From positions 11,010,187-11,074,186 of the forward strand of contig NW_024040707.1 of the NCBI RefSeq assembly GCF_014851395.1: a stretch of 64,000 bases of DNA, given 5' to 3'. The notes under the pieces were generated by a model. It was not told the origin of the DNA, did no database searches, and saw nothing but the letters and a program-made list of their open reading frames with translations. The position numbers and the translations under genes were made by a program. This stretch comes from Micropterus salmoides (taxonomy: Eukaryota; Chordata; Actinopteri; Centrarchiformes; Centrarchidae). Below are positions 45,601 through 57,640 of the stretch, one piece after another. How positions within the stretch are numbered: position 1 is the first letter of the stretch; every line of letters begins with the position of its first letter.

Positions 45601-46930
45601 TATACCTATACTCTCATTTAAACTAGTTACTTATCCAGGCTGTGGATAGAGCCTCTGTAGTGGACAGATTTAGATTTTTTTTATTGTACCAATATGTGCT
45701 CCTTCTAGCCAGTCTCCTCCTGAGAGTAACACCTTCTAGTGTTCCACTTGTTCTATTTTACATCTGTTTTACTAAACTGTTATTGTGTTCTTAGATTTTT
45801 TCATTTAGGAGCACATGTACTTCTTGGGGGAAAAGGTTAATGTGACACTGTCACAGGGCAGGTCCGTCTCATATTTTGTCTTTTTTAGTTTAGCTGTCCA
45901 ACAAGCATTTTCATGTAAACTTGTAAAGCATATAGAGTATACAGTGACTTTGCTGTTGTAAACATTACTTTTGCTGCTCTAGAAACATTTAGTTATTCTT
46001 GATTATTTGATGATTCATGTGTTTATCTGCAGCAGAGCAGGAATTAGTAGGAAAACATCTTTTTTTGGAAGCTGAATAAGCAGGGCCATCAAGTCATTAA
46101 GAAAATAATCAGTAGATCTAAGCAATCTTTGCCATTTTAAGTAACTTTAGTAAGAGATTTTTGTATGTAGCTCTCATGATGAGTAAAATCAGAAAGACTT
46201 TGTTTATTTAAAAAAATAAGTGACTGTAAGCCCAACCCCCCTTTTTCCCTTTGTCCAATAGTGGATACCCGTATATGATTTTACCAACTGTTGTTACTAT
46301 GATTTAACTGGTACTGAACAGTTAACTGGTAGCATACAGTTCATGGTTTGAACGAACATTAGCTTACTTTCAATCAATATTATCATTGTAATGCTTAGCT
46401 AGTAGCTCGACAAAGTCTGTCTCTCATCACCTGTCAGTTTTAGGCTGTTGGATAAACAGTTAGTGTTGATGTTAAAACAAACACAACCTACCAAAACAAA
46501 TGCTCAGCAGCTTGGCAGGACTCCACAGGACAGGCAGGACACCCAAACATTGACAGCAGATTATCAAACTTTCTCCGACTCTTTCTACTCTTTCTGAGGG
46601 TATGTACATGTATCTTTGTTTTCCTGTGTCCAGGGTATTATTTGAGTGCAACCTCTCACCCTCAATCACAGCCAGAGCAAGTGCCTCCTGCCTGTCCATT
46701 AACAGAATATTTAAATAAAAAGGTGTAAATGTGTTAGTTTACTACACATCAAAATGTGTCTGCTGTAATGCCATGTACAATAATTAATTCTATAATAATA
46801 ATAATTCTATATACATTATCATACAACATGTGCACTATATTTAATGCCTTCACCCTTTTATTATGACATCACCCATACCTGGTTTGTTTTTTATTCTTGT
46901 TTTTATCTGTTTATTGTTTTATCCCTAATG
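45601..46930. other. No feature recognised
   Basis: Plain AT-rich DNA. A TTTTTTTTATT run lies near 45678. No exon or TE end is recognised. Confidence 0.4.
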
Positions 46931-47010
46931 CACCTTCAGTTGTGGCACTCCCAATTCACTGTAGGTGTCTTTGCAATGATAATAAAAGGCTATCTTATCT
47001 TATCTTAGCG
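46930..47010 (+). mobile_element. LINE 3' end scrap with (ATCTT)n tail
   Basis: TGTCTTTGCAATGATAATAAAAGGC followed by TATCTTATCTTATCTTA is the usual 3' end and tail of a Rex-like fish LINE. Only about 80 bp is recognisable. Confidence 0.55.
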
Positions 47011-47069
47011 GTTAGGCTAAGGAAAGATAATTCTGTGGTTTCCTTGTAACATATAAAAGAAAAAAATAA

Positions 47070-47087
47070 ACACACACACACACACAC
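47070..47087. repeat. (AC)n microsatellite
   Basis: Nine CA units preceded by an A-rich run. Confidence 0.9.
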
Positions 47088-47089
47088 CG

Positions 47090-48500
47090 CGCTTTTTTGT
47101 TCAATTGTGGGCTTCAACAAAAAAGGCAGTGCACCCGGTTTTTTAACCACACAAAGAGTGGGCCTTGAAAGGTCACTTAAAATACAGTGCTTACTGACAT
47201 ATGCACATTTTGCTTCTCAAAGTCAGTCTTTAGAGGGAATAAGCTAAACATTATCCTCATTAATTATGTATTATCCCTTCCCTAAACATTTCCTTATTAG
47301 TTTTTTTTTTTTTCGGGAAAAAAATATCTTTGATGGAAGGAGCAAGGTCAGTAATTGTAATACTTACAAGGGTATTGTGCTTTATCTGTATAGACCTGGT
47401 CTACCTTTTTAATGTATCACATGTAACAATCATCCTCCACAATCTATCTTTGAGCATTTATATTGTTGTAAAGCTACAACAAGATCCATGATTACAAACA
47501 CTGCTTGATTACATTTAAACAATATTTGAGGTCAGGGAGAAGATTAATATTGCTGTCCCAGCAGAGGAGGTTCTCGTCATGGTAATTTTTGTCAGCAGAA
47601 GAAAGGCCAGTGACTGTGTTCTCTGTGTTGACACAGCATGGTGATTACAGCAGATGTACTTCAACTGCAGATGCCAAAACGCATTGAGGAATACTCTCCA
47701 GGGCAAGTTCAAATTCTTCTAATTGATTTGTCAGCATAGAACAGACAGGACAGGTGGTAGACAGGAATGCAAACTGTTTCACTGGATGGCGGCCACGCAA
47801 CGTACATGCAAGCTGTTGCATGCTGACAGTGAATAACTGTTCCATACACAAAGACAGTATTGCAGTGTACAGCAGCACTCTGAGAGGAATATTTGCGCTT
47901 GGCCATAAGGATTTTATCAGATTTTTTTCCCAGTCTTTATTTTTTTGGCTTATTTATTTCCTGTATTCATTTCATTTACTCTCAAATGAAAAAAAAAATG
48001 TTTTTGCTGATGAAAGTTTGGGCCATACACTACTCCTCTTGGTAAGTGAATTACTAACCATAAAGACAAATGGCTAGCCATAGCAGCAGATACTCTGCTG
48101 AGGAATGGCATAGTGTTATTGGATATATATTGGAACAATAGAAAGAGAGAGAGAAAGATTGAAAGGGTAGGGTAGTTAGAGTAATTCTGCATAGTAGTGC
48201 TCTTTAATCTTCATTTCAAGGCAATTCACCAACTGGGGGTGATCAATAGCTGATTTCCCCCTACAATGGCTTCATACCAAAGCATTGTTTGAGCGTGACA
48301 CATCATAAAGGCATCACTTGGGAAAATTTGTTTGTCCTTCAGCAGTACTTCACAGCCATTAATAAAATTGATTTAAAGGGGTAGGTTTTTTTTTATGAAT
48401 CACTTTTTTTATTGCCTGTGTGTGAAGGGGTTGTAACCTCACATAAAAATGATCCACTTGCTGAGTTTTTCTGACCAGTATGCCTAATCCTATGTGAAGA
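47090..48500. other. No gene recognised
   Basis: AT-rich DNA with T/A runs (47301-47313, 47990). The overlapping ORFs on both strands are chance. Confidence 0.4.
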
Positions 48501-48504
48501 CTTC

Positions 48505-48690
48505 CATTGGCTGTGATTGCATGCACGCACCCGAGCCCCTCGCCTGTTGAATCTGTACTGTACACAGCAACAACACCACAGCTAATGAGATGGAGTCCGC
48601 TAAAACAAAAAACGACCGGCTCCCAGTACAACACAGATTCCAACACAAACTCCACGTAAGGATAGGATTAGGTGGATTATTAGTACTAAT
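48505..48690. repeat. Second copy of the dispersed repeat seen at 42053-42165
   Basis: Shares GCACCCGAGCC, GATGGAGTCCGCTAAAAC, ACGACCGGCTCCCAGTAC and CTCCACGTAAGGA with the 42-kb copy. The ATGGAGTCCGC...CACGTAAGGA arrangement looks like a first exon with a donor, which may explain the conservation (inference). Confidence 0.6.
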
Positions 48691-49101
48691 CCTACGTTTC
48701 AACTTCACTATTATGGCCACCAAGTGCCAGATTTAAAGTTTTGACAGTGAATTAGTACATAAATAATTGGATTACTGTAAATAAGTAGATCAATGTCATT
48801 GTTATTAAAGCATGCAGTAATCTGATGTTCCCATACTTGATTTTATAGATTTGATAGTTAACTTTATATTTGCAACTGTCATTTATTAAACAGCATCATG
48901 CCTCAATACACATCCTACGCGGAGGTCTGTGCTCTATTGAGCGCGTCTGTTAATAGAATTTATTGACACAAATGCCATGATCACCATTATCAGTACTGAT
49001 TTGAGTAAATGAATCACTTACAATTGATGTTGTCTGCATATGCCCACTTGCGAATGCCTGATTTTAAAGTTATTGTTTAAACGTTATGTTTGCATATACA
49101 G

Positions 49102-50342
49102 TAGGGGTGTTGAAAATAATTGATTTTAAGATGCATCACGATGCGGGCTTGGATGATTATGAATCGATTCACAAATGTCAATCGATTATCTAGAGGTTAA
49201 TTGATAACGTAATGACAGAACGAAAAAGGCATAACACCGAAATGCGGAACTGCAGCTCCAGACTGTGTATGCGGTGCACACAACAGGTTCTCCCTGTTGG
49301 GCACAGACAGACTGCTGTTGAATGAATGACTGCTGCAACTAACGTTAATGATTTTCCCCTACACACTGTGCAGCACAGTAGCGCATAGCTAGCATCCTCT
49401 CATCATTCTTCAAAGGACAGCTACGTGACAGGCGGCAGTAGGTAGGAAAGTAGTAGGAAAACATGAGCGCTCCGTTTCAGTCTGCCATTAAATGTACAGT
49501 GTAGGTCACTGGGTGTCCGTTAAGTTTTCCAACTACTGGAAAAGTGCAGTTAGTGCTAGCTCACATCTCCTTTTCAGGCTGTGGTCTGGAAGCTGAGCAG
49601 GAGGTTTTTAGGCTGCTAGTTGACTGAGTGGTGATGGTGCAATGGATAAGACACATGCCTTAGGTGTTTGAGGGGTTCAATCTCCCACTGTGACCCATCC
49701 ACCAATGTGTTCTGAGCAAGACGCTTAACCTCTAGTTGCTCCAGAGGCGTGCGACCTCTGACATATAGCAATTGTAAGTCGCTTTGGATAAAAGCGTCAG
49801 CTAAATAAATAAATGTTAGGTAATGTAAGTTACCCAAATGAATCAAATGCCGTGTCCCAAGGCCCATGGTGCTCAATACAAGATTACAATAATCAACTTA
49901 CAAGACACAAACATGTAACTGCACTAGACGAGACAAAAAAAAGATATATTAAGGTGGAGTGAACGTGGTTTGGCTGGAGCATTGTAAATTGCGAAGTTCA
50001 ACCCCTATCCCAACATCAGCATCAGAAATAAAAATAGCAGCAGCAGAGGTGTGTAATAGTGCTGTAATATAATAATGTAATGTTAGCTACATTTATATGA
50101 CTTCATTACTACTTACTTCTTTGGATTGTTACAAATACTTTGGTTTAAAAGTACCAAGAAGTCAAACAATGAGGAAAAAATACACCTTTATCCTATTAGT
50201 TTTGCAATCTCATTGTAGCCCTCATAATCGTAAGGAGGATGCCAAAAAATTCCCACCCTTGAGGTGATGTATCGAGATATCGAATCGTTGACCTGATAAT
50301 CATAATTGTATCGAATTGTGAGACCAGTGAAGACGCACACTA
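49102..50342. mobile_element. 1.24-kb hAT-type element with a SINE inside
   Basis: Left end TAGGGGTGTTGAAAATAATTG and right end AGACGCACACTA. Flanks ATATACAG (49094-49101) and ATATACAA (50343-50350) agree at 7 of 8. Subterminal motifs ATGCATCACGATGCGG and ATCGATTATC at left and ATCGAATCGTTGACC at right are typical. No transposase is recognisable. Confidence 0.7.
49628..49828 (+). mobile_element. tRNA-derived SINE, copy 1
   Basis: The head GTGGTGATGGTGCAATGGA has a fitting A box (TGGTGCAATGG, 49635-49645) and B box (GGTTCAATCTC, 49674-49684). The body includes CTAGTTGCTCCAGAGGCGTG and GTAAGTCGCTTTGGATAAAA, and the tail AAATAAATAAATGTTAGG. It lies inside the hAT-type element 49102-50342. Other copies: 58953-59150, 61921-62132 and a fragment at 52235-52302. 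Confidence 0.85.
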
Positions 50343-50977
50343 ATATACAATAGAGATGTTTGCCACATAGTTAAGTTAGCTCAAAGGCTAAAAACAGATA
50401 AAACGTTTGCCCTCATTTCCTCGTCAAACTCTGATGCTAAACAAGTTTGCTTGTCTCACAATAATTCACACTTGTTTGACTTATATTGAGGGAATATAAT
50501 AATGTTATCAATCACATTCGCTAATCTGACGCTTTTCTTTGAACAAGTTGGTATGTCGGTGAAATGCTTTGCTAATGTTTGCCTTTGTTGCCTCTATTAG
50601 TCTGCGTGGGTTAGAAACATCTTTTACAGGGCTTTGTGGAGTCCGTGGCATTGTTCTCACTGTCGTCTAACTGGCGTAAGCGACGTAATTCCATAGTTTG
50701 CTTTGTGCGTCTGCTTTGTTGACAAGCCAGTGACGAGCTTGTGCTTGTAGCCATGTCTCTGTCTTTTTTTGGAGAGCACACACTCACCGCTTGCATAGTG
50801 GCTCTTATTAAACCACAGTCATTACAGGAGCTGGCTGAGTGAAATGGAGAGGATTTGAGGACATTTACAGGCTGACGTGTGTAAAGTTTTCTTCCTTTCC
50901 AAGTACCAAGGATACTATCAGGATTTATGTTTGCGTTCAGCTAGCTGCCCATTCCACACCTGCGCATCAATGGAAGT

Positions 50978-51559
50978 GTGTTGGGCAATACTGGGTAATA
51001 CTACTTTCCCCAGTAAAGAGTAATGTAACAGATTACTATTTCCAAAACAGTTACTATTACAATTACTAATCCAAGTAACGCTGCGCTACTGAACGCACCA
51101 TCCCTGACGTGAATGCGCGACCGCGCTGCAGCTTAGCGGCACAGGACCTTATGTTGTTCAAGTCAGCTGTTAGCCAAAAAGCCAAAGGAAGACTGGAGAA
51201 CAGGGAGAGAGAGGTAGCCTATTTTTGACAGCTGTAAGTAACGTTATTGCCATCATTGTGTCACAGTCAATGCAAAGAACATTGTCATCCGTTGTAAACT
51301 TTGTGCCACCAGCAAAAGACTTTCAACCGCAAACAATTCTGCATTTATACTTAGGCTAATTGAAGCATCAGCTAAAGCAACACAGCAACGTGAAGCTCAG
51401 AAAGAAACTCCGGCCGCTGCTGCCAGTGATGCTTGGACTCATCGGGAGAGCGTGGCATTATATCACCCAATAATAAGTATCTAAGTTAATACTTTTTAAA
51501 GGAGTATATGCTAAGTAACTAGTAGGTAATATTATTTCCGAGTAACTTGCCCAACACTG
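50978..51559 (+). mobile_element. hAT-like element retaining a BED-zinc-finger-like fragment
   Basis: Left end GTGTTGGGCAATACTGGG and right end GAGTAACTTGCCCAACACTG form imperfect inverted repeats. Inside, about 51261-51482 on the plus strand reads VNAKNIVIRCKLCATSKRLS, TANNSAFILRLIEASAK and so on to a stop. The C-K-L-C pair followed by L-S-T-A-x-N-S matches the start of a BED-type zinc finger in hAT transposases. The expected H-x(3-5)-H pair is missing, so the domain is eroded. No clean target duplication. Confidence 0.6.
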
Positions 51560-52234
51560 AGTTGACAATAAGGATCGGATAAATTGGGTATGTTTTGATT
51601 ATTGCTTGTTATAGGCTATGTGTAATGTTTATTTTGACTTTGTTGTCGATTGATCAATCATGTAGCCTATGTACACTTTTCTGTATGAATGTTTTTTTAA
51701 CTCATCCTTATGATAAAGGTTTTGGCATGTTATAAATTAATTTATTGTGAATGGTTGTTACGGGGTTTATATCAGGCCTTTTCAGGCGGCTTTGATCCGC
51801 GGGTCGCTCTGCGCTCCTCATCAACAGACAGGCAAACAAGCACTCCACGAGGTAACCATGGCAATGGTCTTGCGTAACTGGCGCAATCCCGTCGCGGTCG
51901 TTCTCGTGTCTTGCACACGCCTGCCCGCAGTGTTGCAATGTTTTTCCTACAGTTTATCAATAGACTGAGACTTATCTGACTGTTTGATCTGCGTTTCCTG
52001 AATAATATAACTGTTTCTTTAACAGTTAGGCCACCAGATCTTAAACAGGTGACAACCTTTGCTGCTGTCTCTTAATCATTAAAAATAATCTATTAACTTC
52101 AACTGAACTAATTTGAAAGTTAGTAGTTATATTATTATTATTTAGTTATAGACTCAATTATTTCATGTTGCATGATGCACATTTAGCTGTTGAAGTTTAG
52201 TAAAAATGAATACAAAATAATAATTAATATAGAG

Positions 52235-52302
52235 AGGTCGCGATGGGGCAGTGTATTAGACACTTGTCTTTGATTCCCACTGCAACACATCCACCAAATA
52301 AG
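52235..52302 (+). mobile_element. tRNA-derived SINE, fragment
   Basis: GTCGCGATGGGGCAGTGTATTAGACACTTGTCTT and ATTCCCACTGCAACACATCC match the head of the SINE at 49628; an internal part is deleted and the body is missing. Confidence 0.6.
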
Positions 52303-52427
52303 TTATTGTCATGGGTCCTGCTTTACCATGCATATTTTATAATAGGGCCACCGCCAGTTTGATCGGGGGGGTCTCAGTATATTTTCCTGCTTTTTTGCCC
52401 TTTGCCAATCACATGCCTGATTCAACC

Positions 52428-52500
52428 TCAAGCTGATAAAAATATTACTGTAGCGTTGCAGCGGGAGTTTACATGAGTTTCCAGCATTGTATGAACCGGT
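52428..52500. repeat. Fragment of the dispersed repeat at 42000-42850
   Basis: CAAGCTGATAAAAATATTAC, TGTAGCGTTGCAGCGG and GAGTTTACATGAGTTTCC correspond to 42779-42835. Confidence 0.6.
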
Positions 52501-54590
52501 TTCCCGGTGTTTTGGTCTCTGTGTGTTCGTTTATGCTTCATTTTTATTTTTGTAAACTCAAACTTTTTAGGTCAAATGAGCAATAACAAGAAATCAAGAA
52601 ATGCTTTGATCTACCTCCTGTAACTGTATATGCATTGATACAGCTACATGTTTTGTTTCTCCAGATGTTACAAGCAGGAAAAGTGACAAATGGAGGCAGC
52701 AAGGTTATTTCATTAGACAGACGAGAGGGGAAGTTAATTCCACACCACTGTCTGACTTCATGAAAGATATCATCCACTTTCCCAAAGTAATTACGTGAAT
52801 TTGAACCTGCTTGAACAAAACAGCCCGCATATTTATAGATTTCAGTATTTGTATTATTTCTCTACTGTCGCAGGATTGATGGCGTTGGACATGCACAATA
52901 GTTGCACAAATGAAATCCAACTCATTTCTGCTCTGTGGTCAACACTCTCAAACAATTCAAACTGTGCGCTGATGAAAAGTAAATTGATCCCCGAGTACAG
53001 TTAACTTATTTCTACTGGACCATGACCTCACAGTTCAGCGGGCAGAGGAGCTTTGTGGGCTTAAAATGTTTGAAGTTGTGAATGTTTCACAGGGATCAAA
53101 TTTCAGCAGAATATGCTATCTATTTTGAATCTGAATCAACACCTAAGTGCACTGAAGGTAGACTGTGAAACATTTGTGAACCAACAGATGCCACATGCCA
53201 GTAAATGCTAAATACCTGAACAGTTTCAGAGATGTGGGATATACTCTTGATAAAAGATTGTTTGTATTACCAGTCACTAAGGCTTGTGCCTTGATAGTTT
53301 CTGAATAATAAAAGGATAATTAAAAAAGTGATTTCCAACCAGATTTTCTGCTTCAAAAGGTTCACAAGTTGTTTCGTGACTCAAAAAGGCAGGGTTCACT
53401 GCAGCTTAAAGTTAATTTGGTTCTTCCAAACCTTTTTGATGAAGGATACAAAATGGCTGCCTCATAATGGGCTGGGTTGTTTGGGATGAGGGTCTGCGTG
53501 TCTGTGACATCAACTGGAAGCCAAAGCTTGTTGATGAATGGCAGATGGGTGTGATTTTAAATTTAAACAGACCAGTTTTCACACTGTACTACTGACCCCT
53601 TGCATACACTGCATGAGATTTTCTGGTGAAGGTGGGCCTTCTACGACACCTCCAGTATGATGGCGGGACCACAACTTTCATGCAGGGATCCAAATGGTTG
53701 GAGGCTGCTCATTAATATAGATGGGGTTTTTATAGGAATAGCTGTTGGGCTAAATTATTCAGAAGGTTCAGAAAGACATATGGGCCGGCCCCTTCGGTAG
53801 CACAGCTAACTGAACACGTAAATACTTACTGTGAGGCAGGTGAAGCAGAGGAAAGAGCAGCAGATGTGGTGTGTATGAGAAGAATAATGGCATTGAGTCT
53901 TGACTGTCCTAAATCATGAGCTGTAATAGTGTCACCATGACATCAACCATATACACATACACACAAAATACAGAAGCCACATTAGTAATGAAGACGGGCA
54001 TCGTGTGTGTACGTGTGATGCATACAAATAATTTAGTGTTAAATAAGCAGCATGTTGGCTGGTCCAACCTTAAATATTAGTCTATGTGGATGATCCAGTT
54101 AGATGATAATGTGCCATCCAGACAATGAGGCAGGACAGAAAAAGACAGCACAAACAGCTGTGGAGACTGGTTAAAAATAGCAGCAAGAATATGTCCTGTC
54201 GGGACATGTACACATTTGACTGACATCTCCTCACAGACAACAGACTTCTGCAAATCTACAAACACAGACTCTACAGTATGGTAGTAACCTGGCTTTTCAT
54301 CCACCTGGCATGCACACAAAAACACACACACACAAACTGATATGCATACTTGGAGATAAATGAGCCATCTCATCCTGTGATCAGGTCCACTAAGTCATCT
54401 TGTCTGTGTGGGCATGCTGTTATTGTGTGAGGAGTGATGCCAGGGGCATCGCACAAAAATCTGGACCCTGTACTTAAACATTCTCTATAGGCCCCCTCCC
54501 TGCATACATGGCTATTTGTTCTAGTATCTTTGAGGGCCATCCTCTCATGAGGGCCGTCTATTCAGTCCCCCCCTAGTATTACTGATTTAC
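52501..54590. other. No gene recognised
   Basis: AT-rich DNA with CA-rich patches near 53950 and 54310-54335. No exon, TE end or RNA gene is identified. Confidence 0.4.
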
Positions 54591-54599
54591 TGAGTACTG

Positions 54600-54858
54600 T
54601 ACTACACTGATGCATTCATGTAAAAGCAGCATTTTAATGTTTTAGTGGGTTATGGTGATACTTTTAAACTGTTTTAATATACTGTTGGGTCGTGTCATCT
54701 GTAACAGTTCATCCTATTTTCTTAACTGATCACATGTTTGGTATAATCTAAGTAACTGAAGCTAGTGGAGTGAAAAGTACAACACTTGCCTCTGATACTA
54801 AGAAAAGTACCTCCAGATTTGAATACAGTACTTGCACATGTACATTCCACCACTGGTA
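54600..54858. repeat. Dispersed fish repeat fragment
   Basis: AGTGGAGTGAAAAGTACAAC, TTGCCTCTGATACTAAG, AGTACCTCCAGATTTGAAT and ACATTCCACCACTGG form the familiar AGTACAAGTACCTC...CATTCCACCACTG repeat of fish genomes. Ends are not defined. Confidence 0.55.
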
Positions 54859-56690
54859 TACAAGTGCATCATCAGCCTGTATTTTGAAACTGGGGAACTG
54901 TTTCAGAGGGTTCAGTGAGTTGGAGAATTTCCAACAGCAAATTATAGTTGTATTTTGTTGTAAGATCACAGATTCCTTAATTATTATTCCTTAATCACTT
55001 CCACTGTTGATTTAATTCCAAACTTGAAAGACAAGTGAGGAGCTTTTGTTTGTTGTTTGTGCAAACGTGCACGCAGTCTTTGTCTGTGCAATTTTAAAGA
55101 GGGATCCAAGTGTCTTGCTGATGGAATATTTATCTTTCCTCAATAGGGTTCCATTATGCTGTCATGCAGTTTGTTAAGATTATTTGAGGTCCAGGAAGAA
55201 GCTGCTATTATGCATAATGAGTTTCTTCCCGGGTGATTTAAATGTCTGTAGTAGATATGTGCTCATTTGAATTTCAATTATCAGATCCCAGTGTAGAGAC
55301 TGTTTCCATCTGATGGTTTGATGGAGTGTGACCATAAACTTTTCAACTTGTTGGGAATAATCACATTAAAGTTGTCGGACACACATAATGCATGCTGACA
55401 TATCACATGTCATTTTAAGATACACAAGCCCTTTAAACTTTTATAAAGAAGCAGGCTGATGTTCAAACAAACTGAGCAAGCACTTCTTCCAGCGGGGCGT
55501 GGGGGGGGGGATCATTCAGGACATGCATAAACTGTTAATGGCTTTCGTTTTCCTTCAAGATGAACGTTTGAGTGGCTTATTTTTGTGAACATTGTTAGGG
55601 TGTTGATGGTTGATGGTACCATCTACTTCTGGCAGCATCAAAAATTCTGGTTACGTAATTTAATCAAAGTAAACTCTGTGAACGCCCATCTGTAATGACT
55701 GAGCTGTGGCAGGGCACTTTTGGAATAGGAGGCTGCTAATCTATTGCAACTTGCCAGCAGGCTTTGGGAATTTGAACTGAAAAAGGGAATGCTCAAATTA
55801 TACAGATGAGATGATTACTTATTATGCTATAGCTCTGTACAGTGTGTTTTACGGACATTCCTGTTAAAATTACATTAGATATTTAATTTTAGATGCTGAT
55901 CTAAATGCATCCACTGTAGGACGGCGTTTAATTTGTTTATTTACATTATGTAGAATTATTGTTATTATTTCCTTCAAGTATTTAGCCTGTGCTTGTTGAA
56001 AGAATCACCCACTGATAAATCCTGGCATGATGTGCCACAACAATCCTGTTGCCTAGGAATTAAGTTTATATAGTGCTGATTTGTTTTCCCAATTACGCTG
56101 TGGGGAGGCGTATGGTTGGGCAAGAAAAGCACTTTAGTTAAGAGTGTAGTTTCCTTTTAATGTTCATAAACACATAGTGTCTTGTGCTTCAAGTCACTGG
56201 AGACTTTTTTCCTGTATTAAACCTAGGCCACCCTGTCTAGGTGACAGGAACAAACCTGGTTGTCAGACTTTATTTTTAGGACATCGTCTAAGAACAGATT
56301 TTAACCAGAATACCTAAACCTAAGGTATCTCAACTTTTGCTGTCATGTTGGAATGAAACTTTCACCTTTTTTTTTTTTACCTCTCCTTCCAAATACCTAA
56401 AAGATGGCCATCTACCACCATCATGAGTAAGATTCTCAAACACACTGGAAGAGCTAAATGACACATACTTGGCTAATACACATACATGTGTATTAGCCAT
56501 TATTGGCTGAATTCGGCTTATCATAGAGGAATAATGCATCCTTGCACAGGTCCAGTATGCAGATTGGTCACAAGGGTGATGTAACAAGATTTAATTGTTT
56601 TTTAACTGAAAATCACTTAATCAATTAAGTTATGAGCAATTTTTCCCTGCTGCCAGGATTTTGATGGGCTAGGAAACATGATTACGTTTC
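54859..56690. other. No gene recognised; possible regulatory words
   Basis: Two motifs stand out: the 12-bp palindrome ATTATGCATAAT near 55207-55218 (POU-octamer-like), and CAACAATCCTGTTGCCTAGG near 56039-56058 (similar to an RFX X-box half with a SOX word). These are motif matches only. Confidence 0.35.
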
Positions 56691-56693
56691 ACT

Positions 56694-56830
56694 AGGGATG
56701 CAGCGAAATGAAAATGCTTAACCGCAGCCGAAAATAATAAAAAAAATTGAATACTGAACAAGTACATTCGCAAGTTTTTTTTTTTTTTGGTTTTTTTTAC
56801 CATTGCATAAATTAAATAGTCAAATTTTTT
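56694..56830. repeat. DNA-element end fragment
   Basis: ACTAGGGATGCAGCGAAATG followed by GCCGAAAATAATAAAA is a common fish DNA-repeat start. The other end is not present nearby. Confidence 0.5.
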
Positions 56831-56949
56831 TCTCAGTGTTTGCCACAGGATTTGGAGAAACTACGGTGGATGGGTCCGAGGCCCAAGAGGGTCTGGTAAA
56901 GTAAATTACATGTGTCTATTTACTTTTAATGTACATGTGTAATATGTGT

Positions 56950-57075
56950 TGACTTTTAGACTTTGGAATGATCTGCCTGAGGAGATAACTGCAGCAAATT
57001 CTGTCTTGGCTTTGAAATCACATTTTAAAACCTACTTTTTAAAAATTGCTTTTCAGAAATTTCATTTGTTTTATT
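56950..57075 (+). mobile_element. L2-like LINE C-terminal scrap
   Basis: Reads RLWNDLPEEITAANSVLALK then SHFKTYFLKIAFQ, the conserved R-L-W-N-x-L-P-x-x-I end of L2-type proteins (compare 44330-44395). Confidence 0.75.
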
Positions 57076-57383
57076 TTTGTAAGCCCTTAATGTTTCAGCT
57101 GTTTTAAAGTTGTTTTACAGTCGCTGTAATAAATCAGTGTGTGAGTTTAGCAGCCGATTGTAGCTAATTACAGATAAATCAGCATGTGTGTTTGTGTCTG
57201 AAGAATGACAATTAAAAAAACGGAGAGATCGGTTGACTGTGTTGTCATTGCATAGTTTGTCCACCAGAGGGAACTCTGCAGCTCCTCTGTTGGCAACACA
57301 CTTGTTTGCCACAAGTCACACAGCAATCAGCTGACATAGACAGCTGTACTTTTGTTGAAAGTACTATTTATAACTAAGTCTAA

Positions 57384-57495
57384 ATCAAGGGCAACTGGAC
57401 TTGGTTGAAGATATTTGAATACATTTTGCCTCTCATTCAGTTCTGCTTCAGACCCTTGGATGAGAGGCCCCTCAGATAAGAGGCGAAACATAAGT
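57384..57495 (+). mobile_element. Penelope-like element 3'-end fragment
   Basis: AAATCAAGGGCAACTGGACT then TGGTTGAAGATA is identical to the 3' end of the PLE at 42851. The following TTGGATGAGAGGC...GAGGCGAAAC mirrors its GGATGAGGGACGAAACG motif. Confidence 0.75.
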
Positions 57496-57599
57496 TTAAA
57501 CACACTAAAGTAGTTTAAAATTTGATACCAATTACCATGAAAAATTTATATCTTACACACGTTTTTCTAAGGGTATGTCTTGGCGTTTTTTCAAAAACA

Positions 57600-57640
57600 G
57601 CACTACCCCTTGGCCGCAAGGGGCTGCTACTGCATCACGC
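57600..57640. other. Small hairpin
   Basis: CCCCTTG (57606) and CAAGGGG flank a GCCG loop. AGCA/TGCT pairing extends it with a bulge. Function unknown. Confidence 0.6.

Noticed and set aside
49628..49700. Possible tRNA gene at the SINE head
   Set aside because: Same head occurs in several copies with a common non-tRNA body; it is tRNA-derived, not a gene.
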